Part shown: positions 6,277 through 13,096 of the stretch, one piece after another
How the letters are laid out: the number at the start of each line of letters is the position of its first letter
How positions within the stretch are numbered: the first letter of the stretch is position 1
Assembly: GCA_040754625.1 (NCBI GenBank)
Contig: JBFMCF010000098.1
Coordinates: 1 to 43,679 of the forward strand
Source: a bacterium
Lineage (GTDB): Bacteria > JACRDZ01 > JAQUKH01
DNA length: 43,679 nt
Reading direction: 5' to 3'
Notes under the pieces: generated by a model
The model's database searches: none
What the model saw: the letters and a program-made list of their open reading frames with translations, nothing else
Told to the model about the DNA's origin: nothing
Program-made: the position numbers and the translations under genes

Positions 6277-6529
6277 GGTAGTTGTATTGACTTTATTTAT
6301 CGCAGTGATTTCGGTTTTTATGGAAAATGGGGATATTGTCTTCGCGGAAGATTCCGTTGAAGTTATTACAGGGGAAGATATGGACATAGTTGAAAATCTT
6401 GAATTGCTGGAGAATGAAGATATCGAAATGTTTAGGAAGATGGAAATTTTAGAAGAAGACGATTTTGAATCGGTTGAAGAATTGGATGTCCTTGAACCGG
6501 AGGTGTCTGAAGATGAAGAAAAAAAATAA
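6257..6529 (+). CDS. Small secreted, extremely acidic protein of the sigma module
   Basis: 90 residues. A signal peptide covers about 1-30 (hydrophobic VVVLTLFIAVISVF, cleavage likely after VFA). In the mature part 27 of 60 residues are Asp or Glu, in LE/LD-rich words (VENLELLENEDIEMF, VEELDVLEPE) like those at the end of the anti-sigma factor. The start is TTG at 6257, fixed by the strong site GAGGAGG at 6241-6247 inside the anti-sigma gene; the two genes overlap by 20 bases, implying translational coupling. No family recognised. It could be a decoy or adaptor for the basic DUF3106-type protein encoded next. Confidence 0.75.
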   Translation: MIRLTCKVVVLTLFIAVISVFMENGDIVFAEDSVEVITGEDMDIVENLELLENEDIEMFRKMEILEEDDFESVEELDVLEPEVSEDEEKK

Positions 6530-7061
6530 AATAATGTTTATCCTTGCGGTGAATCTTTGCATTTTTTTGGGATGGAAAGGGCCTTTTGTATTTGCGGGTG
6601 TGGATAACCCGGGAATTAAAGTAAATGGAGCATTGATAGAAAAATGGAAAAGGTTATCTCCTAAAGAAAGAGAAATGATAAGGGACAGGTACCGTCTTTT
6701 CAAAGATATTCCTCTGTCCGAAAGGGAAAGCTTTAAAAGAAATTTAAAACGGTTTAACGCCCTTTCGCCTGAAAAAAAAGCGGAAGTTAAGCGTAACTGG
6801 AAAAGGATGCAGAATTTATCGGTAACGGACAGAAAAAGGATTTTATTAAATTATGAAAAATGGAAAAATTTACCTCCCGGGAAAAGAGAAGAATTAAAAA
6901 AGTTATATAATAAGTTTAAAGAAATGCGGTCTGAAGAACGCAGGCTTTTTTGGGAGAAACAAAAACGCTGGCAGTCTTTGACCCCTGAAGAAAAGAGGCG
7001 TTTACGGCAGGAATACCAGATAAGAGAAAGAAACCGCAAAAGACCGCCTCCGCGGGAATAA
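6513..7061 (+). CDS. Secreted DUF3106-type protein made of seven 18-residue repeats
   Basis: 182 residues from ATG 6513, chosen because GGAGGTG lies at 6499-6505 and a signal peptide starts there (MKKKNKIMFI...FVFA); the frame is open further upstream but without a site. The mature part is strongly basic. Residues 43-168 are seven contiguous 18-residue repeats without gaps, consensus x-K/R-W/F-x-x-L-S-P-x-E-R/K-x-x-I/L-x-x-x-Y, then a Pro/Arg tail. This fits the DUF3106 family, which often sits beside ECF sigma/anti-sigma pairs. It overlaps the acidic gene by 17 bases. Predicted all-helical and periplasmic; a role as sensor or ligand of the acidic partners is inference. Confidence 0.82.
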   Translation: MKKKNKIMFILAVNLCIFLGWKGPFVFAGVDNPGIKVNGALIEKWKRLSPKEREMIRDRYRLFKDIPLSERESFKRNLKRFNALSPEKKAEVKRNWKRMQNLSVTDRKRILLNYEKWKNLPPGKREELKKLYNKFKEMRSEERRLFWEKQKRWQSLTPEEKRRLRQEYQIRERNRKRPPPRE

Positions 7062-7104
7062 AAATTTTTTAAAAATTTAATTGAAACTTTTTTTGGAGAA
7101 TTAT

Positions 7105-7113
7105 TGGTATAAT
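7105..7113 (+). promoter_or_regulatory. Extended -10 promoter of the lipoprotein gene
   Basis: TGGTATAAT: a perfect TATAAT at 7108-7113 preceded by TG, i.e. an extended -10. The best -35 candidate (TTGAAA, 7081-7086) is 21 bp away, too far to count on. The same TGGTATAAT occurs before the radical SAM gene at 42617. Confidence 0.55.
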
Positions 7114-7145
7114 AAAATATAATTAAAAAGAAAGGAGTGTAATTC

Positions 7146-8162
7146 ATGAAAAATAAAGCAGTAAGCATATTTTTGACAGTATTTGTGTTTTCCGTTTTTT
7201 TTACCGGATGCAATATGTTTGGAAAAGATGACGAAAATAATCCGACATCATCAACAACTACCGGGGGAGGCACTACGACGACGGGAACTGCTTCTACATC
7301 TGACCAGAGTGATGTGGAAGAGGCTCTGGCAAACGATGATCTGTTTACCCAGGAAATGAGCGATATGCTGGACGAAGATGAAAGTATGATGGAACTGTCA
7401 TCCAAAGATGATGGATTTAAACTTTCCCCGCTGAGTCTTATTGACACAACTCTGCCGAGGGCAGAATATCATCAACGCTGGAGAAGACAAAGAACGGGAC
7501 TTTCGAATATTAGTAAAACGTTGGAATTTGGTAAAAGTGGTGATACAAGCTATTGCAATATTACAGTTGCCAGAAATATTACGGGACTGTTTTGGGTTGA
7601 TACGACCCGCGACGGCATAAAGAATCCCGGGCATAAACCTTTCGCGGATACAATTACCCACAAGTGGTATTTTGAGAAATATCCCGGCAGGGGCTGGCAC
7701 CTGGCAAAAATTTCCCCGCGTGAAATAAAATTGACTGATACATCAAAACAAAAAGTCTTTATTGATAAAATCCAGGTTGTGTCTAATGGTCAGACGGTTA
7801 TAGAAATAACCTCGCCGGGCCAGATGATTTTAAGGGATAGCCTGCCTCTTTTTACCTCGGGGCAAGAGGTTAAAGTAATGGCGACAGTTAGAAATACCAG
7901 CCCAAGTTATTATCCGGAGACCTTTGTTTTCCTGCACCATTTTTCAGCGTTTGGAATACATAAACGTTTAAAGATGGTCGATGACGGAACAAACGGTGAT
8001 GATATCGCCAATGACGGAATCTGGACAGGTACATGGAGGGTTTGGGGAAATTTAAGGCATTATGCGGTTATTGACGTTTTGGATTCAAAATGTCTCCAGA
8101 ACCAGACAGATGACGATTATAATTCAAACGCGTGGGGTTTGCCATACAGGGTGATACCTTAA
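7146..8162 (+). CDS. Lipoprotein of unknown function
   Basis: 338 residues. A lipoprotein signal (1-21) ends in the lipobox FFTGC with Cys22 as lipidation site. A low-complexity Thr/Gly/Ser linker follows (about 33-52), then a short acidic region. The C-terminal half looks like beta-sandwich material: KVMATVRNTSP and DDGTNGDDIANDGIWTGTW. The latter resembles a 'DDG..GD..A.DGIYT' segment seen in extracellular Ig-like domains, where it may bind calcium. The start has a strong site AAAGGAGTG. It has its own promoter and a terminator at 8188, so it is a single-gene unit, possibly controlled by the neighbouring sigma factor; I see no proof of that. Confidence 0.8.
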   Translation: MKNKAVSIFLTVFVFSVFFTGCNMFGKDDENNPTSSTTTGGGTTTTGTASTSDQSDVEEALANDDLFTQEMSDMLDEDESMMELSSKDDGFKLSPLSLIDTTLPRAEYHQRWRRQRTGLSNISKTLEFGKSGDTSYCNITVARNITGLFWVDTTRDGIKNPGHKPFADTITHKWYFEKYPGRGWHLAKISPREIKLTDTSKQKVFIDKIQVVSNGQTVIEITSPGQMILRDSLPLFTSGQEVKVMATVRNTSPSYYPETFVFLHHFSAFGIHKRLKMVDDGTNGDDIANDGIWTGTWRVWGNLRHYAVIDVLDSKCLQNQTDDDYNSNAWGLPYRVIP

Positions 8163-8187
8163 GTAAATTATAATTTTTAGAATAATT

Positions 8188-8222
8188 AAAAAACCTCTCT
8201 TAAATTTAAGGGAGGTTTTTTA
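8188..8222 (+). terminator. Intrinsic terminator after the lipoprotein gene
   Basis: AAACCTCTCTTAAA pairs with TTTAAGGGAGGTTT (one G-T pair), with A-tract before and T-tract after the stem. It ends the sigma/lipoprotein region and isolates it from the tuf promoter downstream. Confidence 0.85.
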
Positions 8223-8271
8223 TTGGAAAGTTAAGAAATAAATAAAATTTGAATGAATTTTAATTTTTTTC

Positions 8272-8299
8272 TTGACAAGTTATATTTTTTTGTTATACT
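8272..8299 (+). promoter_or_regulatory. Promoter of the tuf-rpmG-secE-nusG-rpl operon
   Basis: TTGACA at 8272-8277 and TATACT at 8294-8299, spacer 16 bp, with AT-rich DNA upstream. Start near 8306 gives a leader of about 126 nt. The leader opens with an imperfect palindrome CGGTATAATTATGCCG (8311-8326). Confidence 0.8.
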
Positions 8300-8343
8300 T
8301 TACACTTTATCGGTATAATTATGCCGGTAATCGTGAAGGAAGT

Positions 8344-9630
8344 ATAACGTAAAACGTAAAAAGTGTATAGAGTTAAAGTTATATACGTGTTACGAATCAC
8401 GAATTAGGTATTTAACGAGGAGGAATAAAAAATGGCTAAGGAAAAATTTGAGAGGAAGAAGCCGCATGTAAATATAGGGACAATAGGGCATGTAGATCAT
8501 GGAAAGACGACGTTAACGAGCTCGATAACGAAGGTATTATCAAAGAGCGGTTTAGCGCAGGCAAGGAACTATGATGAAATAGACAACGCACCGGAAGAGA
8601 AGGAAAGAGGAGTAACAATCAATGTGCATCACACGGAATATGAGACAGCGAACCGGCATTACGCGCATGTAGACTGTCCCGGTCACGCGGATTATATAAA
8701 GAATATGATAACGGGGGCGGCGCAGATGGACGGAGGGATACTGGTGGTAAGCGCGGCAGACGGGCCTATGCCGCAGACAAGGGAACATATACTGTTGGCA
8801 AGGCAGGTAGGGCTGCCTGCGATAGTGGTATTTTTGAATAAGATAGACATGGTAGATGATAAAGAGCTTTTGGATTTGGTGGAGTTGGAAGTAAGGGAAT
8901 TATTGAGCGCGTATAATTTTCCCGGGGAGGAGATACCTGTAATAAAAGGGAGCGCGTATAAGGCGATGGAATGCGCATGCGGGAAGAGAGAATGCCAGTG
9001 GTGCGGGAAGATATATGAGTTAATGGACGCGGTGGACAAATATATACCATTGCCGTCAAGGGACGTTGACAAGCCGTTTTTGATGTCAGTAGAGGATGTG
9101 TTTACGATAACTGGACGTGGGACGGTAGCGACAGGGAGAGTGGAGAGGGGGATAGTAAAGGTAGGGGAAGAAGTGGAAATAGTCGGGATAAAGGACACGA
9201 AGAAGACGGTAGTGACTGGGATAGAGATGTTCCGCAAACTGCTGGATGAAGGAAGGGCGGGTGACAACATAGGCGCGTTGTTAAGAGGCGTGGAGAAGAA
9301 TGATGTGGAAAGGGGCCAGGTATTGGCGAAGCCCGGGAGTATAACGCCGCACAAGAAATTTAAAGCAGAGGTGTATATATTGACAAAGGAAGAAGGAGGG
9401 CGTCACACGCCGTTTTTCAACGGGTACCGTCCGCAGTTTTATTTAAGGACGACGGATGTAACAGGAATGACGAAACTTCCGGAAGGTGTGGAGATGGTGA
9501 TGCCTGGAGACAATGTAACAATGGAAGTGGAGTTAATATCAAAGATAGCAATGGAAAAAGGGTTAAAATTCGCGATACGCGAGGGCGGCCGGACGATAGG
9601 TGCCGGGGTCATCGCGGAGATACTGGAGTA
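8344..9630 (+). repeat. 1287-bp direct repeat, copy 1 (tuf gene plus 88 bp upstream)
   Basis: Copy 2 is at 24214-25500. The bases on either side differ. No difference was seen on visual comparison, including synonymous sites and the non-coding leader. The repeat ends after the second base of the stop codon (TAG here, TAA in copy 2). Confidence 0.93.
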
Positions 9631-9631
9631 G
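8432..9631 (+). CDS. tuf: Elongation factor Tu (copy 1)
   Basis: 399 residues. G1 GHVDHGKT (19-26), Thr62 in RGVTI (G2), G3 DCPGH (81-85), G4 NKID (136-139), G5 GSA (173-175), then domains 2 and 3 with [13 protein letters not shown] and FNGYRPQFY. It brings aminoacyl-tRNA to the ribosome. Two oddities. A cysteine group C181-x-C183-x4-C188-x2-C191 sits in a short insert after G5 and looks like a metal site. The codon use is unlike its neighbours: isoleucine is 27 ATA, 2 ATC and no ATT. Strong site AGGAGGA. First gene of the nusG-rpl operon, in the place of E. coli tufB. Confidence 0.98.
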   Translation: MAKEKFERKKPHVNIGTIGHVDHGKTTLTSSITKVLSKSGLAQARNYDEIDNAPEEKERGVTINVHHTEYETANRHYAHVDCPGHADYIKNMITGAAQMDGGILVVSAADGPMPQTREHILLARQVGLPAIVVFLNKIDMVDDKELLDLVELEVRELLSAYNFPGEEIPVIKGSAYKAMECACGKRECQWCGKIYELMDAVDKYIPLPSRDVDKPFLMSVEDVFTITGRGTVATGRVERGIVKVGEEVEIVGIKDTKKTVVTGIEMFRKLLDEGRAGDNIGALLRGVEKNDVERGQVLAKPGSITPHKKFKAEVYILTKEEGGRHTPFFNGYRPQFYLRTTDVTGMTKLPEGVEMVMPGDNVTMEVELISKIAMEKGLKFAIREGGRTIGAGVIAEILE

Positions 9632-9637
9632 AATGAA

Positions 9638-9787
9638 ATGCGGGAGATAATTACTTTAGCATGCACTGAATGTAAAGAGCGTAATTATTCGACGATGAAG
9701 AATAAAAAGAAACATCCGGATAGAATGGAGACTAAGAAGTATTGTTCTTCGTGTAATAAACATACCTTACATAGGCAGACAAAATAG
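9638..9787 (+). CDS. rpmG: Large ribosomal subunit protein bL33
   Basis: 49 residues, full bL33 length. It begins [19 protein letters not shown] and has paired cysteines Cys9/Cys12 and Cys36/Cys39, the zinc-binding (C+) form. It sits near the E site of the 50S subunit. The start is the ATG at 9638; an earlier ATG at 9633 is in another frame and closes at once. GGAG at the end of tuf serves as its ribosome site. The tuf-rpmG-tRNA-Trp-secE order is common in bacteria. Confidence 0.96.
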   Translation: MREIITLACTECKERNYSTMKNKKKHPDRMETKKYCSSCNKHTLHRQTK

Positions 9788-9871
9788 AAAATCTGCATTT
9801 TACGGGATAAAGGTTATTTCCCATCCTAACTAGTGGTAAATAATCAAAATATTTCTTTAGCTCTTGATTCT

Positions 9872-9945
9872 AGGAGCGTCGGTTAACGGTAAACCACCGG
9901 TCTCCAAAACCGGAACTGCGGGTTCAATTCCTGCCGCTCCTGCCA
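9872..9945 (+). tRNA. tRNA-Trp (anticodon CCA)
   Basis: 74 nt with encoded CCA. Acceptor AGGAGCG pairs with CGCTCCT; anticodon loop CTCCAAA gives CCA; T arm GCGGGTTCAATTCCTGC. Lies between rpmG and secE as in many bacteria. Confidence 0.97.
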
Positions 9946-9980
9946 AAATTTTTCGCTTTGCGAAAAATTAGAGTAATTAG
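9946..9980 (+). repeat. tRNA-trailer hairpin related to the inter-tRNA repeats
   Basis: AATTTTTCGC-TTT-GCGAAAAATT follows tRNA-Trp directly, then AGAGTAATTAGTAATT, a diverged form of the AGAGCAATCGAGAATC core seen after three tRNAs at 2733-3182. This shows the hairpin-plus-core pattern is attached to tRNA 3' ends at two loci. Confidence 0.6.
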
Positions 9981-10030
9981 TAATTTGTGAAAAAAAGGAG
10001 AAGTTTTTAGTCACACATATATAGGATAAA

Positions 10031-10216
10031 ATGGTAGAAAAGATAAAACCTTTTTTTGAAGAAGTAAAAACTGAGATTTTTAAAGTAACCTGGCCTACTA
10101 AGCAAGAAGCTTCAGCAGGGACAGTATTGGTGGTAATAGTTTCTATATTGTTATCCGTTTTTATAGGATTTATGGATTTGGGTTTTTCGAAATTAATTCA
10201 ATTTTTATTAAAATAA
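10031..10216 (+). CDS. secE: Preprotein translocase subunit SecE
   Basis: 61 residues, the short single-span form. The conserved amphipathic segment FFEEVKTEIFKVTWPTKQEA (8-27) precedes one membrane helix (about 31-57). SecE clamps the two halves of SecY, encoded at 34809, in the inner membrane. The order secE-nusG-rplK is the classical one. Confidence 0.97.
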   Translation: MVEKIKPFFEEVKTEIFKVTWPTKQEASAGTVLVVIVSILLSVFIGFMDLGFSKLIQFLLK

Positions 10217-10237
10217 CTTCGATATTTTGGGATCGAT

Positions 10238-10768
10238 ATGGCAAAAAACTGGTACGTACTTCATACCTATTCAGGGTATGAGATGAAAGTAAAAGCGAAT
10301 CTGGAGCATAGGCTGGAAACAATGGGGATGACCGATAAGGTTGGTAAAATTCTCATTCCTACCGAAGAAGTTGCTGAAATAAAAAAAGGTAAAAAAGAGA
10401 TAACCGTTAAAAAAGCTTTTCCGGGCTATATTCTTATAGAAATGGAAATGGACGAGGAGTCTTGGTATGTTATCAGGAATACACCCGGAGTTATGGGGTT
10501 TGTTGGTGCGGGCGCTAAACCTATACCTTTGGAGGAAAATGAGGCTAAAGGTATTATTGACAAGGTAGAGAGAGAAAAATCTAAACCGAGGGCAGAAATA
10601 CCATTTAAGAAAAACGATACAATAAAGGTAACAAATGGGCCCTTTGTGGGGTTTTCCGGTGTGATAAAAGAAATTCATCCTGAACGCGGGAAAGTTAAAG
10701 TGATGGTGACAATATTCGGCAGATCGACCTCTGTCGAATTGGATTTTTTGCAGATAGAAAGAGCGTAA
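10238..10768 (+). CDS. nusG: Transcription termination/antitermination factor NusG
   Basis: 176 residues. The NGN domain (about 4-110) has WYVLHTYSGYE, PGYILIEME (62-70) and NTPGVMGFVG (81-90) and binds the RNA polymerase clamp. The KOW domain (about 125-176) has VTNGPFVGFSGVIKEI and contacts Rho or ribosomal protein S10. No domain insertion. Starts 21 bases after secE. Confidence 0.98.
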   Translation: MAKNWYVLHTYSGYEMKVKANLEHRLETMGMTDKVGKILIPTEEVAEIKKGKKEITVKKAFPGYILIEMEMDEESWYVIRNTPGVMGFVGAGAKPIPLEENEAKGIIDKVEREKSKPRAEIPFKKNDTIKVTNGPFVGFSGVIKEIHPERGKVKVMVTIFGRSTSVELDFLQIERA

Positions 10769-10833
10769 AGAAAACTAAAGGGCTGAAAACAAAAGAACGA
10801 AGATATAAAATTTTAGATTGATAAAGGAGTTAT

Positions 10834-11268
10834 ATGGCGGGGAAACTGATCGCGATAGTAAAATTACAAATACCGGCCGGGAAGGCTAATCCTGCTCCAC
10901 CGGTAGGGCCGGCACTGGGCCAGCACGGTGTGAACATTATGGAGTTTTGCAAGGCTTTTAATGCAGCTACACAGGCTCAGATGGCTGAAAATTTAATAAT
11001 TCCTGTAGTTATCAGTATTTATAGTGACAGGACCTTTACATTTATAACAAAGACTCCGCCAATGGCTGTTCTTATCAAGAAATCCGCCAAAATTGCTAAA
11101 GGATCGAGTATGCCTAACCGTGAAAAAGTTGGAAAGATTACAAGGCAGGAAGCGGAAAAAATTGCCCAGACAAAAATGAAAGATCTTAATGCAAAAGATT
11201 TGAAAGGCGCGGTGAAAATGGTTATGGGAACTGCACGAAGCATGGGTGTAGAGGTGGAGGAAACATAA
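10834..11268 (+). CDS. rplK: Large ribosomal subunit protein uL11
   Basis: 144 residues, full length. The N-terminal domain carries the proline-rich [13 protein letters not shown] (20-32), the hinge next to the thiostrepton site. The C-terminal domain binds the GTPase-associated region of 23S rRNA. Ribosome site AAGGAG. Its stop and the rplA start share one base (TAATG). Confidence 0.98.
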   Translation: MAGKLIAIVKLQIPAGKANPAPPVGPALGQHGVNIMEFCKAFNAATQAQMAENLIIPVVISIYSDRTFTFITKTPPMAVLIKKSAKIAKGSSMPNREKVGKITRQEAEKIAQTKMKDLNAKDLKGAVKMVMGTARSMGVEVEET

Positions 11269-11966
11269 TGCAGCATAGTAAACGTTATAATACAGCAAAA
11301 AATTTAGTTGAGAAAGATAAAGCTTACACATTAAAAGAAGCAGTAGCTTTATTTAAACAAATGCCAAAAACAAAATTTGATGAGACAATAAACGTAACCA
11401 TAAAACTTGGTGTTAATCCAAAGCACGCGGATCAAATTGTTAAGGGGACTGTAGTGTTGCCGAAAGGAATTGGCAAAACAGTGAAAGTATTGGTTATTGT
11501 AAAAGGTGAAAAAGAGAAAGAGGCTAAGGAGAATGGTGCGGATTATGTCGGCGCTGAAGATATATTAGAAAAAATTTCAAAAGGCTGGCTGGATTTTGAT
11601 GTAATAGTGGCAACTCCGGATATGATGAAGGAACTAAGCAAATTAGGAAAAATATTAGGCCCGAAGGGATTAATGCCCAATCCTAAAATGGGGACAGTCA
11701 CTTTTGATGTCGGCAAAGCGGTGAGAGATATTAAAGCCGGGAAAGTGGAATTTAAAGTTGATGATGCCGGTGTCATGCATACAATTGTAGGTAAGGCCTC
11801 TTTTAATGAAGAGTCAATTTTGGAAAATCTAAAGACATTATTGGAAGCTGTGTTGATCGCCAAACCATCTGGTGCTAAAGGGCAATATTTAGAAAATGTT
11901 TACCTTTCGTCCAGCATGGGGCCTTCCATAAAACTGGATAAGCAAGAAATAGTAGCGCTTCATTAG
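11268..11966 (+). CDS. rplA: Large ribosomal subunit protein uL1
   Basis: 232 residues, full length. The signature [17 protein letters not shown] lies at about 129-145. It builds the mobile L1 stalk that moves E-site tRNA, and in many bacteria it represses its own rplK-rplA mRNA. Translation is probably coupled to rplK through the TAATG junction. Confidence 0.98.
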   Translation: MQHSKRYNTAKNLVEKDKAYTLKEAVALFKQMPKTKFDETINVTIKLGVNPKHADQIVKGTVVLPKGIGKTVKVLVIVKGEKEKEAKENGADYVGAEDILEKISKGWLDFDVIVATPDMMKELSKLGKILGPKGLMPNPKMGTVTFDVGKAVRDIKAGKVEFKVDDAGVMHTIVGKASFNEESILENLKTLLEAVLIAKPSGAKGQYLENVYLSSSMGPSIKLDKQEIVALH

Positions 11967-12024
11967 GAAATTAACAATTGTAAATTGTCAATTGACAATT
12001 GGTATTAAGTAGGGGGTGAAAGCA

Positions 12025-12555
12025 GTGGTTCGAGCAGAAAAACAAAAAAAAGCTGAAGAGTTGCAGGATAAGATTTCAAAGGCCAAATGTTGTGTTTTAA
12101 CCGAATATCGCGGGTTAAATGTAGAGAATATTAATAAGTTGAGAAAAAAAATAAGAGAAGCCGGGGGCGAATATCGTGTTGTAAAAAATACATTGACTAA
12201 CATAGCCTCAAAAAATCTGGGTCTGAACGGATTGGAAAGCCATTTGAAAGGGCCTACGGCAATAGCATTTGGATATGAAAATGAAAGTGCGGTGATTAAA
12301 ATATTATTTAATTTTAGCAAAGGTTTTGATAATTTCAAGGTAAAAGCAGGAGTTTTGGATGGGGTTAACGTAATAGATGCAGATATGCTTAAAAAATTAT
12401 CAATGCTGCCTGGTAAAGAAATTTTATTATTACAGTTAATATCTTGTATAAAAGGGCCATTGTTTAATCTTGTTAATGTATTACAGGCAAATTTACAAAA
12501 TATGGCTTTGGTAATTAATGAATTAAAACTTAAAAAAGAAAAAGAAGGTGTTTGA
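12025..12555 (+). CDS. rplJ: Large ribosomal subunit protein uL10
   Basis: 176 residues from GTG 12025. An in-frame GTG at 12016 would add three residues, but the ribosome site AGGGGG (12011-12016) overlaps it and is 8 bases before 12025, so the later start is preferred. The N-terminal domain binds 23S rRNA (CVLTEYRGLNVENINKLRK; GEYRVVKNTL). The C-terminal helix carries the L7/L12 dimers. The spacer before it has an AATTGTCAATTGACAATT palindrome that could be part of an L10 feedback site (inference). Confidence 0.96.
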   Translation: MVRAEKQKKAEELQDKISKAKCCVLTEYRGLNVENINKLRKKIREAGGEYRVVKNTLTNIASKNLGLNGLESHLKGPTAIAFGYENESAVIKILFNFSKGFDNFKVKAGVLDGVNVIDADMLKKLSMLPGKEILLLQLISCIKGPLFNLVNVLQANLQNMALVINELKLKKEKEGV

Positions 12556-12633
12556 ACAATTTAAAATTAATTTAAAATTTGCACTTTGCAATAAATTGCA
12601 ATGTAGCGAAGCGACAAGGAAAGGAGCAAAGAA

Positions 12634-13032
12634 ATGCCTGATACAAGAATAAATGAACTAGTGGAAAATATTGGAAAATTGAGCGTGCTGGAATTATCCG
12701 AATTAGTTAAAGCAATTGAGGAAAAATTTGGAGTAAAAGCTCAAAGCGGTATGACTATGGCATTTGCGCCTGCCGCAGCAGCCGGGGGCGCCGCGGCAGA
12801 AACAGCGGCCAAGGCGGAAAAAACTGAATTTGATGTTGTTCTTGTTTCTGCGGGGGAAAAGAAAATTCAGGTTATTAAAGTAGTCAGGGAGCTTACAGGA
12901 TTGGGGTTAAAAGAGGCCAAAGATTTAGTTGATAACGCGCCTAAGAATGTTAAGGAAAAAATAAGCAAGGAAGAAGCGGAAAAATTCAAGGCTAAACTGG
13001 AAGAACAAGGCGCAAAAATTGAAATAAAGTAA
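12634..13032 (+). CDS. rplL: Large ribosomal subunit protein bL12 (L7/L12)
   Basis: 132 residues, slightly longer than the E. coli form because the flexible Ala/Gly-rich hinge (about 43-65) is extended. The N-terminal dimerisation region and the C-terminal factor-binding domain ([17 protein letters not shown]) are normal. It recruits EF-Tu, EF-G and IF2 to the ribosome. Strong site AAAGGAG. Confidence 0.98.
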   Translation: MPDTRINELVENIGKLSVLELSELVKAIEEKFGVKAQSGMTMAFAPAAAAGGAAAETAAKAEKTEFDVVLVSAGEKKIQVIKVVRELTGLGLKEAKDLVDNAPKNVKEKISKEEAEKFKAKLEEQGAKIEIK

Positions 13033-13040
13033 AAATTATA

Positions 13041-13070
13041 TTGACAAATACTATTATAGTATAATATAAT
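13041..13070 (+). promoter_or_regulatory. Internal promoter for rpoBC
   Basis: TTGACA at 13041-13046 and TATAAT at 13065-13070, spacer 18 bp (a second TATAAT overlaps at 13060). Start near 13077 gives a leader of ~20 nt before rpoB. There is no terminator between rplL and this promoter, so it adds to read-through. Confidence 0.75.
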
Positions 13071-13096
13071 AAAAATTTTGTGATTATTAAATAATT

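Noticed and set aside
8692-9354. Long antisense open frame (220 codons), with two further ones, over tuf copy 1 and the same over copy 2
   Set aside because: It is a product of the purine-ending codon use of tuf; composition (Ser/Thr/Pro-rich) is not protein-like and no start signal is present.
9788-9871. Promoter before tRNA-Trp
   Set aside because: No acceptable pair of -35 and -10 boxes; read-through from tuf-rpmG is sufficient.
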